Source: Arenicola marina | Taxonomy: Eukaryota > Annelida > Polychaeta > Arenicolidae | Reading direction: 5' to 3' | NCBI GenBank assembly: GCA_964019135.1 | Contig: OZ025253.1 | Span: 1,954,233 to 2,018,232 of the forward strand | Length of the DNA: 64,000 nt | In this document: piece by piece, positions 33,901-47,500 of the stretch | Numbering within the stretch: position 1 is the stretch's first letter | How the letters are laid out: each line of letters begins with the position of its first letter | The notes under the pieces: model-generated | The model's input: only the letters and a program-made list of their open reading frames with translations | What the model was told of the DNA's origin: nothing | The model's database searches: none | Program-made: the position numbers and the translations under genes

Positions 33901-36900
33901 TGAGGGGTGGGAGGTACGTCAGTCACTCATAGGTGGGGGCAAGGAGAGGTGGCATGAAATGAGGGGAGGGAGGTACGTCAGTCACTCATGGGTGGGGGCA
34001 AGGAGAGGTGGCATGAAATGAGGGGTGGGAGGTACGTCAGTCACTCATGGGTGGGGGCAAGGAGAGGTGGCATGAAATGAGGGGAGGGAGGTACGTCAGT
34101 CACTCATGGGTGGGGGCAAGGAGAGGTGGCATGAAATGAGGGGAGGGAGGTACGTCAGTCACTCATGGGTGGGGGCAAGGAGAGGTGGCATGAAATGAGG
34201 GGAGGGAGGTACGTCAGTCACTCATGGGTGAGGGCAAGGAGAGGTGGCATGAAATGAGGGGAGGGAGGTACGTCAGTCACTCATGGGTGAGGGCAAGGAG
34301 AGGTGGCATGAAATGAGGGGAGGGAGGTACGTCAGTCACTCATGGGTGAGGGCAAGGAGAGGTGGCATGAAATGAGGGGAGGGAGGTACGTCAGTCACTC
34401 ATGGGTGAGGGCAAGGAGAGGTGGCATGAAATGAGGGGAGGGAGGTACGTCAGTCACTCATGGGTGAGGGCAAGGAGAGGTGGCATGAAATGAGGGGAGG
34501 GAGGTACGTCAGTCACTCATGGGTGAGGGCAAGGAGAGGTGGCATGAAATGAGGGGAGGGAGGTACGTCAGTCACTCATGGGTGAGGGCAAGGAGAGGTG
34601 GCATGAAATGAGGGGAGGGAGGTACGTCAGTCACTCATGGGTCGGGGGCAAGGAGAGGTGGCATGAAATGAGGGGTGGGAGGTACGTCAGTCACTCATGG
34701 GTGAGGGCAAGGAGAGGTGGCATGAAATGAGGGGAGGGAGGTACGTCAGTCACTCATGGGTGGGGGCAAGGAGAGGTGGCATGAAATGAGGGGAGGGAGG
34801 TACGTCAGTCACTCATGGGTGGGGGCAAGGAGAGGTGGCATGAAATGAGGGGAGGGAGGTACGTCAGTCACTCATGGGTCGGGGCAAGGAGAGGTGGCAT
34901 GAAATGAGGGGAGGGAGGTACGTCAGTCACTCATGGGTGGGGGCAAGGAGAGGTGGCATGAAATGAGGGGTGGGAGATACGTCAGTCACTCATGGGTGGG
35001 GGCAAGGAGAGGTGGCATGAAATGAGGGAAGGGAGGTACGTCAGTCACTCATGGGTGGGGGCAAGGAGAGGTGGCATGAAATGAGGGGAGGGAGGTACGT
35101 CAGTCACTCATGGGTGAGGGCAAGGAGAGGTGGCATGAAATGAGGGGAGGGAGGTACGTCAGTCACTCATGGGTGAGGGCAAGGAGAGGTGGCATGAAAT
35201 GAGGGGTGGGAGGTACGTCAGTCACTCATGGGTCGGGGCAAGGAGAGGTGGCATGAAATGAGGGGTGGGAGGTACGTCAGTCACTCATGGGTGAGGGCAA
35301 GGAGAGGTGGCATGAAATGAGGGGAGGGAGGTACGTCAGTCACTCATGGGTGAGGGCAAGGAGAGGTGGCATGAAATGAGGGAAGGGAGGTACGTCAGTC
35401 ACTCATGGGTCGGGGCAAGGAGAGGTGGCATGAAATGAGGGGAGGGAGGTACGTCCGTCACTCATGGGTGGGGGCAAGGAGAGGTGGCATGAAATGAGGG
35501 GTGGGAGGTACGTCAGTCACTCATGGGTGGGGGCAAGGAGAGGTGGCATGAAATGAGGGGTGGGAGGTACGTCAGTCACTCATGGGTGGGGGCAAGGAGA
35601 GGTGGCATGAAATGAGGGGTGGGAGGTACGTCAGTCACTCATGGGTGGGGGCAAGGAGAGGTGGCATGAAATGAGGGGAGGGAGGTACGTCAGTCACTCA
35701 TGGGTGGGGGCAAGGAGAGGTGGCATGAAATGAGGGGAGGGAGGTACGTCCGTCACTCATGGGTGGGTGCAAGGAGAGGTGGCATGAAATGAGGGGTGGG
35801 AGGTACGTCCGTCACTCATGGGTGGGGGCAAGGAGAGGTGGCATGAAATGAGGGGAGGGAGGTACGTCCGTCACTCATGGGTGGGTGCAAGGAGAGGTGG
35901 CATGAAATGAGGGGAGGGAGGTACGTCCGTCACTCATGGGTGGGGGCAAGGAGAGGTGGCATGAAATGAGGGGAGGGAGGTACGGCCGTCACTCATGGGT
36001 AGGGGCAAGGAGAGGTGGCATGAAATGAGGGGTGGGAGGTACGTCAGTCACTCATGGGTGAGGGCAAGGAGAGGTGGCATGAAATTAGGGGAGGGAGGTA
36101 CGTCAGTCACTCATGGGTGGGGGCAAGGAGAGGTGGCATGAAATGAGGGGAGGGAGGTACGTCAGTCACTCATGGGTGAGGGCAAGGAGAGGTGGCATGA
36201 AATGAGGGGAGGGAGGTACGTCCGTCACTCATGGGTGGGTGCAAGGAGAGGTGGCATGAAATGAGGGGTGGGAGGTACGTCAGTCACTCATGGGTGGGGG
36301 CAAGGAGAGGTGGCATGAAATGAGGGGAGGGAGGTACGTCAGTCACTCATGGGTGGGGGCAAGGAGAGGTGGCATGAAATGAGGGGTGGGAGGTACATCA
36401 GTCACTCATGGGTGGGTGCAAGGAGAGGTGGCATGAAATGAGGGGAGGGAGGTACGTCCGTCACTCATGGGTGGGGGCAAGGAGAGGTGGCATGAAATGA
36501 GGGGAGGGAGGTACGTCCGTCACTCATGGGTGGGGGCAAGGAGAGGTGGCATGAAATGAGGGGAGGGAGGTACGTCCGTCACTCATGGGTGGGGGCAAGG
36601 AGAGGTGGCATGAAATGAGGGGAGGGAGGTACGTCAGTCACTCATGGGTGGGGGCAAGGAGAGGTGGCATGAAATGAGGGGAGGGAGGTACGTCAGTCAC
36701 TCATGGGTGGGGGCAAGGAGAGGTGGCATGAAATGAGGGGAGGGAGGTACGTCAGTCACTCATGAGTGTGGGCAAGGAGAGGTGGCATGAAATGAGGGGA
36801 GGGAGGTACGTCAGTCACTCATGGGTGGGGGCAAGGAGAGGTGGCATGAAATGAGGGGAGGGAGGTACGTCAGTCACTCATGGGTGGGGGCAAGGAGAGG

Positions 36901-39900
36901 TGGCATGAAATGAGGGGTGGGAGGTACGTCAGTCACTCATGGGTGGGGGCAAGGAGAGGTGGCATGAAATGAGGGGAGGGAGGTACGTCAGTCACTCATG
37001 GGTGGGGGCAAGGAGAGGTGGCATGAAATGAGGGGAGGGAGGTACGTCAGTCACTCATGGGTGGGGGCAAGGAGAGGTGGCATGAAATGAGGGGAGGGAG
37101 GTACGTCAGTCACTCATGGGTGGGGGCAAGGAGAGGTGGCATGAAATGAGGGGAGGGAGGTACGTCAGTCACTCATGGGTGAGGGCAAGGAGAGGTGGCA
37201 TGAAATGAGGGGTGGGAGGTACGTCAGTCACTCATGGGTCGGGGGCAAGGAGAGGTGGCATGAAATGAGGGGTGGGAGGTACGTCAGTCACTCATGGGTG
37301 AGGGCAAGGAGAGGTGGCATGAAATGAGGGGTGGGAGGTACGTCAGTCACTCATGGGTCGGGGGCAAGGAGAGGTGGCATGAAATGAGGGGTGGGAGGTA
37401 CGTCAGTCACTCATGGGTCGGGGGCAAGGAGAGGTGGCATGAAATGAGAGGTGGGAGGTACGTCAGTCACTCATGGGTGGGGGCAAGGAGAGGTGGCATG
37501 AAATGAGGGGAGGGAGATACGTCCGTCACTCATGGGTGGGGGCAAGGAGAGGTGGCATGAGATGAGGGGTGGGAGGTACGTCAGTCACTCATGGGTGGGG
37601 GCAAGGAGAGGTGGCATGAAATGAGGGGAGGGAGGTACGTCAGTCACTCATGGGTGAGGGCAAGGAGAGGTGGCATGAAATGAGGGGAGGGAGTTACGTC
37701 AGTCACTCATGGGTGAGGGCAAGGAGAGGTGGCATGAAATGAGGGGAGGGAGGTACGTCAGTCACTCATGGGTGAGGGCAAGGAGAGGTGGCATGAAATG
37801 AGGGGTGGGAGGTACGTCAGTCACTCATGGGTGGGGGCAAGGAGAGGTGGCATGAAATGAGGGGAGGGAGGTACGTCAGTCACTCATGGGTAGTGGCAAG
37901 GAGAGGTGGCATGAAATGAGGGGAGGGAGGTACGTCAGTCACTCATGGGTGGGGGCAAGGAGAGGTGGCATGAAATGAGGGGAGGGAGGTACGTCAGTCA
38001 CTCATGGGTGGGGGCAAGGAGAGGTGGCATGAAATGAGGGGAGGGAGGTACGTCAGTCACTCATGGGTGAGGGCAAGGAGAGGTGGCATGAAATGAGGGC
38101 AGGGAGGTACGTCAGTCACTCATGGGTGGGGGCAAGGAGAGCTGGCATGAAATGAGGGGAGGGAGATACGTCCGTCACTCATGGGTGAGGGCAAGGAGAG
38201 GTGGCATGAAATGAGGGGAGGGAGGTACGTCAGTCACTCATGGGTGGGGGCAAGGAGAGGTGGCATGAAATGAGGGGAGGGAGGTACGTCAGTCACTCAT
38301 GGGTGAGGGCAAGGAGAGGTGGCATGAAATGAGGGGAGGGAGGTACGTCAGTCACTCATGGGTGGGGGCAAGGAGAGGTGGCATGAAATGAGGGGAGGGA
38401 GGTACGTCAGTCACTCATGGGTGGGGGCAAGGAGAGGTGGCATGAAATGAGGGGAGGGAGGTACGTCAGTCACTCATGGGTGGGGGCAAGGAGAGGTGGC
38501 ATGAAATGAGGGGAGGGAGGTACGTCAGTCACTCATGGGTGGGGGCAAGGAGAGGTGGCATGAAATGAGGAGTGGGAGGTACGTCAGTCACTCATGGGTG
38601 GGGGCAAGGAGAGGTGGCATGAAATGAGGGGAGGGAGGTACGTCAGTCACTCATGGGTCGGGGCAAGGAGAGGTGGCATGAAATGAGGGGAGGGAGGTAC
38701 GTCAGTCACTCATGGGTGGGGGCAAGGATAGGTGGCATGAAATGAGGGGTGGGAGGTACGTCAGTCACTCATGGGTGAGGGCAAGGAGAGGTGGCATGAA
38801 ATGAGGGGAGGGAGGTACGTCAGTCACTCATGGGTGAGGGCAAGGAGAGGTGGCATGAAATGAGGGAAGGGAGGTACGTCAGTCACTCATGGGTGGGGGC
38901 AAGGAGAGGTGGCATGAAATGAGGGGAGGGAGGTACGTCAGTCACTCATGGGTGGGGGCAAGGAGAGGTGGCATGAAATGAGGGGAGGGAGGTACGTCAG
39001 TCACTCATGGGTGGGGGCAAGGAGAGGTGGCATGAAATGAGGGGAGGGAGGTACGTCAGTCACTCATGGGTGGGGGCAAGGAGAGGTGGCATGAAATGAG
39101 GGGAGGGAGGTACGTCAGTCACTCATGGGTGGGGGCAAGGAGAGGTGGCATGAAATGAGGGGAGGGAGGTACGTCAGTCACTCATGGGTGGGGGCAAGGA
39201 GAGGTGGCATGAAATGAGGGGAGGGAGGTACGTCAGTCACTCATGGGTGAGGGCAAGGAGAGGTGGCATGAAATGAGGGGAGGGAGGTACGTCAGTCACT
39301 CATGGGTCGGGGCAAGGAGAGGTGGCATGAAATGAGGGGAGGGAGGTACGTCAGTCACTCATGGGTGGGGGCAAGGAGAGGTGGCATGAAATGAGGGGAG
39401 GGAGGTACGTCAGTCACTCATGGGTGGGGGCAAGGAGAGGTGGCATGAAATGAGGGGAGGGAGGTACGTCCGTCACTCATGGGTGGGGGCAAGGAGAGGT
39501 GGCATGAAATGAGGGGAGGGAGGTACGTCAGTCACTCATGGGTGGGGGCAAGGAGAGGTGGCATGAAATGAGGGGAGGGAGGTACGTCAGTCACTCATGG
39601 GTGGGGGCAAGGAGAGGTGGCATGAAATGAGGGGTGGGAGGTACGTCAGTCACTCATGGGTGGGGGCAAGGAGAGGTGGCATGAAATGAGGGGAGGGAGG
39701 TACGTCAGTCACTCATGGGTCGGGGCAAGGAGAGGTGGCATGAAATGAGGGGTGGGAGGTACGTCAGTCACTCATGGGTGAGGGCAAGGAGAGGTGGCAT
39801 GAAATGAGGGGAGGGAGGTACGTCAGTCACTCATGGGTGGGGGCAAGGAGAGGTGGCATGAAATGAGGGGTGGGAGGTACGTCAGTCACTCATGGGTGGG

Positions 39901-42900
39901 GGCAAGGAGAGGTGGCATGAAATGAGGGGAGGGAGATACGTCAGTCACTCATGGGTGGGGGCAAGAAGAGGTGGCATGAAATGAGGGGAGGGAGGTACGT
40001 CAGTCACTCATGGGTGGGGGCAAGGAGAGGTGGCATGAAATGAGGGGAGGGAGATACGTCAGTCACTCATGGGTGGGGGCAAGGAGAGGTGGCATGAAAT
40101 GAGGGGAGGGAGGTACGTCAGTCACTCATGGGTGGGGGCAAGGAGAGGTGGCATGAAATGAGGGGAGGGAGGTACGTCAGTCACTCATGGGTGGGGGCAA
40201 GGAGAGGTGGCATGAAATGAGGGGTGGGAGATACGTCAGTCACTCATGGGTGGGGGCAAGGAGAGGTGGCATGAAATGAGGGGAGGGAGATACGTCAGTC
40301 ACTCATGGGTGCGGGCAAGGAGAGGTGGCATGAAATGAGGGGAGGGAGATACGTCAGTCACTCATGGGTGAGGGCAAGGAGAGTTGGCATGAAATGAGGG
40401 GTGGGAGGTACGTCAGTCACTCATGGGTGGGGGCAAGGAGAGGTGGCATGAAATGAGGGGAGGGAGGTACGTCAGTCACTCATGGGTGGGGGCAAGGAGA
40501 GGTGGCATGAAATGAGGGGAGGGAGGTACGTCAGTCACTCATGGGTGGGGGCAAGGAGAGGTGGCATGAAATGAGGGGAGGGAGGTACGTCAGTCACTCA
40601 TGGGTGAGGGCAAGGAGAGGTGGCATGAAATGAGGGGAGGGAGGTACGTCAGTCACTCATGGGTGGTGGGGAGGAGAGGTGGCATGAAATGAGGGGTGGG
40701 AGGTACGTCAGTCACTCATGGGTGGGGGCAAGGAGAGGTGGCATGAAATGAGGGGAGGGAGGTACGTCAGTCACTCATGGGTGAGGGCAAGGAGAGGTGG
40801 CATGAAATGAGGGGTGGGAGGTACGTCAGTCACTCATGGGTCGGGGGCAAGGAGAGGTGGCATGAAATGAGGGGTGGGAGGTACGTCAGTCACTCATGGG
40901 TGGGGGCAAGGAGAGGTGGCAGGAAATGAGGGGAGGGAGGTACGTCAGTCACTCATGGGTGGGGGCAAGGAGAGGTGGCATGAAATGAGGGGAGGGAGGT
41001 ACGTCAGTCACTCATGGGTGGGGGCAAGGAGAGGTGGCATGAAATGAGGGGAGGGAGGTACGTCAGTCACTCATGGGTGGGGGCAAGGAGAGGTGGCATG
41101 AAATGAGGGGTGGGAGGTACGTCAGTCACTCATGGGTGGTGGGGAGGAGAGGTGGCATGAAATGAGGGGTGGGAGGTACGTCAGTCACTCATGGGTGGGG
41201 GCAAGGAGAGGTGGCATGAAATGAGGGGAGGGAGGTACGTCAGTCACTCATGGGTGGGGGCAAGGAGAGGTGGCATGAAATGAGGGGTGGGAGGTACGTC
41301 CGTCACTCATGGGTGGGGGCAAGGAGAGGTGGCATGAAATGAGGGGAGGGAGATACGTCAGTCACTCATGGGTGGGGGCAAGGAGAGGTGGCATGAAATG
41401 AGGGGTGGGAGGTACGTCAGTCACTCATGGGTGGGGGCAAGGAGAGGTGGCATGAAATGAGGGGAGGGAGGTACGTCAGTCACTCATGGGTGGGGGCAAG
41501 GAGAGGTGGCATGAAATGAGGGGTGGGAGGTACGTCAGTCACTCATGGGTGGGGGCAAGGAGAGGTGGCATGAAATGAGGGGAGGGAGGTACGTCCGTCA
41601 CTCATGGGTGGGGGCAAGGAGAGGTGGCATGAAATGAGGGGAGGGAGATACGTCAGTCACTCATGGGTGGGGGCAAGGAGAGGTGGCAGGAAATGAGGGG
41701 AGGGAGGTACGTCAGTCACTCATGGGTAGTGGCAAGGAGAGGTGGCATGAAATGAGGGCAGGGAGGTACGTCAGTCACTCATGGGTGGGGGCAAGGAGAG
41801 GTGGCATGAAATGAGGGGTGGGAGGTACGTCAGTCACTCATGGGTGGGGGCAAGGAGAGGTGGCATGAAATGAGGGGAGGGAGGTACGTCAGTCACTCAT
41901 GGGTGGGGGCAAGGAGAGGTGGCATGAAATGAGGGGAGGGAGGTACGTCAGTCACTCATGGGTGGGGGCAAGGAGAGGTGGCATGAAATGAGGGGTGGGA
42001 GGTACGTCAGTCACTCATGGGTGGTGGGGAGGAGAGGTGGCATGAAATGAGGAGTGGGAGGTACGTCAGTCACTCATGGGTGGGGGCAAGGAGAGGTGGC
42101 ATGAAATGAGGGGTGGGAGGTACGTCAGTCACTCATGGGTGGGGGCAAGGAGAGGTGGCATGAAATGAGGGGAGGAAGGTACGTCAGTCACTCATGGGTG
42201 GGGGCAAGGAGAGGTGGCATGAAATGAGGGGAGGGAGGTACGTCAGTCACTCATGGGTGGGGGCAAGGAGAGGTGGCATGAAATGAGGGGTGGGAGATAC
42301 GTCAGTCACTCATGGGTGGGGGCAAGGAGAGGTGGCATGAAATGAGGGGAGGGAGGTACGTCAGTCACTCATGGGTGGGGGCAAGGAGAGGTGGCATGAA
42401 ATGAGGGGAGGGAGGTACGTCAGTCACTCATGGGTGGGGGCAAGGAGAGGTGGCATGAAATGAGGGGAGGGAGGTACTTCAGTCACTCATGGGTGGGGGC
42501 AAGGAGAGGTGGCATGAAATGAGGGGAGGGAGGTACGTCAGTCACTCATGGGTGGGGGCAAGGAGAGGTGGCATGAAATGAGGGGTGGGAGGTACGTCAG
42601 TCACTCATGGGTGGGGGCAAGGAGAGGTGGCATGAAATGAGGGGAGGGAGGTACGTCAGTCACTCATGGGTGGGGGCAAGGAGAGGTGGCATGAAATGAG
42701 GGGTGGGAGGTACGTCAGTCACTCATGGGTGGGGGCAAGGAGAGGTGGCATGAAATGAGGGGAGGGAGGTACGTCAGTCACTCATGGGTGGGGGCAAGGA
42801 GAGGTGGCATGAAATGAGGGGAGGGAGGTACGTCAGTCACTCATGGGTGGGGGCAAGGAGAGGTGGCATGAAATGAGGGGAGGGAGGTACGTCAGTCACT

Positions 42901-44185
42901 CATGGGTGGGGGCAAGGAGAGGTGGCATGAAATGAGGGGAGGGAGGTACGTCAGTCACTCATGGGTGGGGGCAAGGAGAGGTGGCATGAAATGAGGGGAG
43001 GGAGGTACGTCAGTCACTCATGGGTGGGGGCAAGGAGAGGTGGCATGAAATGAGGGGTGGGAGGTACGTCAGTCACTCATGGGTGGGGGCAAGGAGAGGT
43101 GGCATGAAATGAGGGGAGGGAGGTACGTCAGTCACTCATGGGTGGGGGCAAGGAGAGGTGGCATGAAATGAGGGGAGGGAGGTACGTCAGTCACTCATGG
43201 GTGGGGGCAAGGAGAGGTGGCATGAAATGAGGGGAGGGAGGTACGTCAGTCACTCATGGGTGGGGGCAAGGAGAGGTGGCATGAAATGAGGGGAGGGAGG
43301 TACGTCAGTCACTCATGGGTCGGGGCAAGGAGAGGTGGCATGAAATGAGGGGAGGGAGGTACGTCAGTCACTCATGGGTGAGGGCAAGGAGAGGTGGCAT
43401 GAAATGAGGGGTGGGAGGTACGTCAGTCACTCATGGGTGGGGGCAAGGAGAGGTGGCATGAAATGAGGGGAGGGAGGTACGTCAGTCACTCATGGGTGGG
43501 GGCAAGGAGAGGTGGCATGAAATGAGGGGAGGGAGGTACGTCAGTCACTCATGGGTGAGGGCAAGGAGAGGTGGCATGAAATGAGGGGAGGGAGGTACGT
43601 CCGTCACTCATGGGTGGGGGCAAGGAGAGGTGGCATGAAATGAGGGGAGGGAGGTACGTCAGTCACTCATGGGTGGGGGCAAGGAGAGGTGGCATGAAAT
43701 GAGGGGTGGGAGGTACGTCAGTCACTCATGGGTGAGGGCAAGGAGAGGTGGCATGAAATGAGGGGAGGGAGGTACGTCAGTCACTCATGGGTGGGGGCAA
43801 GGAGAGGTGGCATGAAATGAGGGGAGGGAGGTACGTCAGTCACTCATGGGTGAGGGCAAGGAGAGGTGGCATGAAATGAGGGGAGGGAGGTACGTCCGTC
43901 ACTCATGGGTGGGGGCAAGGAGAGGTGGCATGAAATGAGGGGAGGGAGGTACGTCAGTCACTCATGGGTGGGGGCAAGGAGAGGTGGCATGAAATGAGGG
44001 GTGGGAGGTACGTCAGTCACTCATGGGTGAGGGCAAGGAGAGGTGGCATGAAATGAGGGGAGGGAGGTACGTCAGTCACTCATGGGTGGGGGCAAGGAGA
44101 GGTGGCATGAAATGAGGGGAGGGAGATACGTCAGTCACTCATGGGTGAGGGCAAGGAGAGGTGGCATGAAATGAGGGGAGGGAGA

Positions 44186-44556
44186 TACGTCAGTCACTCA
44201 TGGGTGGGGGCAAGGAGAGGTGGGAGGTACGTCAGTCACTCATGGGTCGGGGTAAGGAGGGGTGGGAGGTACGTCAGTCACTCATGGGTGGGGGCAAGGA
44301 GGCGTGGGAGGTACGTCAGTCACTCATGGGTCGGGGTAAGGAGGGGTGGGAGGTACGTCAGTCACTCATGGGTCGGGGTAAGGAGGGGTGGGAGGTACGT
44401 CAGTCACTCATGGGTGGGGGCAAGGAGAGGTGGCATGAAATGAGGGGTGGGAGGTACGTCAGTCACTCATGGGTGGGGGCAAGGAGAGGTGGCATGAAAT
44501 GAGGGGAGGGAGGTACGTCAGTCACTCATGGGTGGGGGTAAGGAGGGGTGGGAGGT
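44186..44556. repeat. Internal block of 42-bp short units in array 4
   Basis: Phase markers at 44186, 44228, 44270, 44312, 44354 and 44396 are each 42 bp apart, and a further 42-bp step joins 44514 to 44556. Because 42 is a multiple of three, this block opens overlapping long frames (about 44141-44502) with a 14-residue repeat such as GRYVSHSWVGVRRG; I regard them as chance. Most of these units share the GGGTCGGGGTAAGGAGGGG form seen at the array's 5' edge. Confidence 0.9.
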
Positions 44557-47500
44557 ACGTCAGTCACTCATGGGTGGGGGCAAGGAGAGGTGGCATGAAA
44601 TGAGGGGTGGGAGGTACGTCAGTCACTCATGGGTGGGGGCAAGGAGAGGTGGCATGAAATGAGGGGAGGGAGGTACGTCAGTCACTCATGGGTGAGGGCA
44701 AGGAGAGGTGGCATGAAATGAGGGGTGGGAGATACGTCCGTCACTCATGGGTGGGGGCAAGGAGAGGTGGCATGAAATGAGGGGAGGGAGATACGTCAGT
44801 CACTCATGGGTGAGGGCAAGGAGAGGTGGCATGAAATGAGGGGAGGGAGGTACGTCAGTCACGCATGGGTGGGGGCAAGGAGAGGTGGCATGAAATGAAG
44901 GGTGGGAGATACGTCAGTCACTCATGGGTGGGGGCAAGGAGAGGTGGCACGAAATGAGGGGAGGGAGATACGTCAGTCACTCATGGGTGGGGGCAAGGAG
45001 AGGTGGCATGAAATGAGGGGAGGGAGGTACGTCAGTCACTCATGGGTGGGGGCAAGGAGAGGTGGCATGAAATGAGGGGTGGGAGGTACGTCAGTCACTC
45101 ATGGGTGAGGGCAAGGAGAGGTGGCATGAAATGAGGGGAGGGAGGTACGTCAGTCACTCATGGGTGGGGGCAAGGAGAGGTGGCATAAAATGAGGGGAGG
45201 GAGGTACGTCCGTCACTCATGGGTGGGGGCAAGGAGAGGTGGCATGAAATGAGGGGAGGGAGGTACGTCAGTCACTCATGGGTGGGGGCAAGGAGAGGTG
45301 GCATGAAATGAGGGGAGGGAGATACGTCAGTCACTCATGGGTGGGGGCAAGGAGAGGTGGCATGAAATGAGGGGAGGGAGGTACGTCAGTCACTCATGGG
45401 TGAGGGCAAGGAGAGGTGGCATGAAATGAGGGGAGGGAGGTACGTCCGTCACTCATGGGTGGGGGCAAGGAGAGGTGGCATGAAATGAGGGGTGGGAGGT
45501 ACGTCAGTCACTCATGGGTGGGGGCAAGGAGAGGTGGCATGAAATGAGGGGTGGGAGGTACGTCAGTCACTCATGGGTGGGGGCAAGGAGAGGTGGCATG
45601 AAATGAGGGGAGGGAGGTACATCAGTCACTCATGGGTGGGGGCAAGGAGAGGTGGCATGAAATGAGGGGAGTGAGGTACGTCAGTCACTCATGGGTGAGG
45701 GCAAGGAGAGGTGGCATGAAATGAGGGGAGGGAGGTACGTCAGTCACTCATGGGTGGGGGCAAGGAGAGGTGGCATGAAATGAGGGGAGGGAGGTACGTC
45801 AGTCACTCATGGGTGGGGGCAAGGAGAGGTGGCATGAAATGAGGGGAGGGAGGTACGTCAGTCACTCATGGGTGAGGGCAAGGAGAGGTGGCATGAAATG
45901 AGGGGAGGGAGGTACGTCCGTCACTCATGGGTGGGGGCAAGGAGAGGTGGCATGAAATGAGGGGAGGGAGGTACGTCAGTCACTCATGGGTGGGGGCAAG
46001 GAGAGGTGGCATGAAATGAGGGGTGGGAGGTACGTCAGTCACTCATGGGTGAGGGCAAGGAGAGGTGGCATGAAATGAGGGGAGGGAGGTACGTCAGTCA
46101 CTCATGGGTGGGGGCAAGGAGAGGTGGCATGAAATGAGGGGAGGGAGGTACGTCAGTCACTCATGGGTGAGGGCAAGGAGAGGTGGCATGAAATGAGGGG
46201 AGGAAGGTACGTCAGTCACTCATGGGTGGGGGCAAGGAGAGGTGGCATGAAATGAGGGGAGGGAGGTACGTCAGTCACTCATGGGTGGGGGCAAGGAGAG
46301 GTGGCATGAAATGAGGGGTGGGAGGTACGTCAGTCACTCATGGGTGGGGGCAAGGAGAGGTGGCATGAAATGAGGGGAGGGAGGTACGTCAGTCACTCAT
46401 GGGTGGGGGCAAGGAGAGGTGGCATGAAATGAGGGGAGGGAGGTACGTCAGTCACTCATAGGTGGGGGCAAGGAGAGGTGGCATGAAATGAGGGGAGGGA
46501 GGTACGTCAGTCACTCATGGGTGGGGGCAAGGAGAGGTGGCATGAAATGAGGGGAGGGAGGTACGTCAGTCACTCATGGGTGGGGGCAAGGAGAGGTGGC
46601 ATGAAATGAGGGGAGGGAGGTACGTCAGTCACTCATGGGTGGGGGCAAGGAGAGGTGGCATGAAATGAGGGGAGGGAGGTACGTCAGTCACTCATGGGTG
46701 GGGGCAAGGAGAGGTGGCATGAAATGAGGGGAGGGAGGTACGTCAGTCACTCATGGGTGGGGGCAAGGAGAGGTGGCATGAAATGAGGGGTGGGAGGTAC
46801 GTCAGTCACTCATGGGTGAGGGCAAGGAGAGGTGGCAGGAAATGAGGGGTGGGAGGTACGTCAGTCACTCATGGGTGGGGGCAAGGAGAGGTGGCATGAA
46901 ATGAGGGGTGGGAGGTACGTCAGTCACTCATGGGTGGGGGCAAGGAGAGGTGGCATGAAATGAGGGGAGGGAGGTACGTCAGTCACTCATGGGTGGGGGC
47001 AAGGAGAGGTGGCATGAAATGAGGGGAGGGAGGTACGTCAGTCACTCATGGGTGGGGGCAAGGAGAGGTGGCATGAAATGAGGGGAGTGAGGTACGTCAG
47101 TCACTCATGGGTGGGGGCAAGGAGAGGTGGCATGAAATGAGGGGAGGGAGGTACGTCAGTCACTCATGGGTAGTGGCAAGGAGAGGTGGCATGAAATGAG
47201 GGGAGGGAGGTACGTCCGTCACTCATGGGTGGTGGGGAGGAGAGGTGGCATGAAATGAGGGGAGGGAGGTACGTCAGTCACTCATGGGTGGGGGCAAGGA
47301 GAGGTGGCATGAAATGAGGGGAGGGAGGTACGTCAGTCACTCATGGGTGGGGGCAAGGAGAGGTGGCATGAAATGAGGGGAGGGAGGTACGTCAGTCACT
47401 CATGGGTGGGGGCAAGGAGAGGTGGCATAAAATGAGGGGTGGGAGGCACGTCAGTCACTCATGAGTGGGGGCAAGGAGAGGTGGCATGAAATGAGGGGAG

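Noticed and set aside
37294-37506. Open frames within array 4, including 44141-44502 and 56844-57038
   Set aside because: They arise where 42-, 59- and 60-bp unit lengths briefly keep one frame open. They have no start context, and neighbouring units close every frame.
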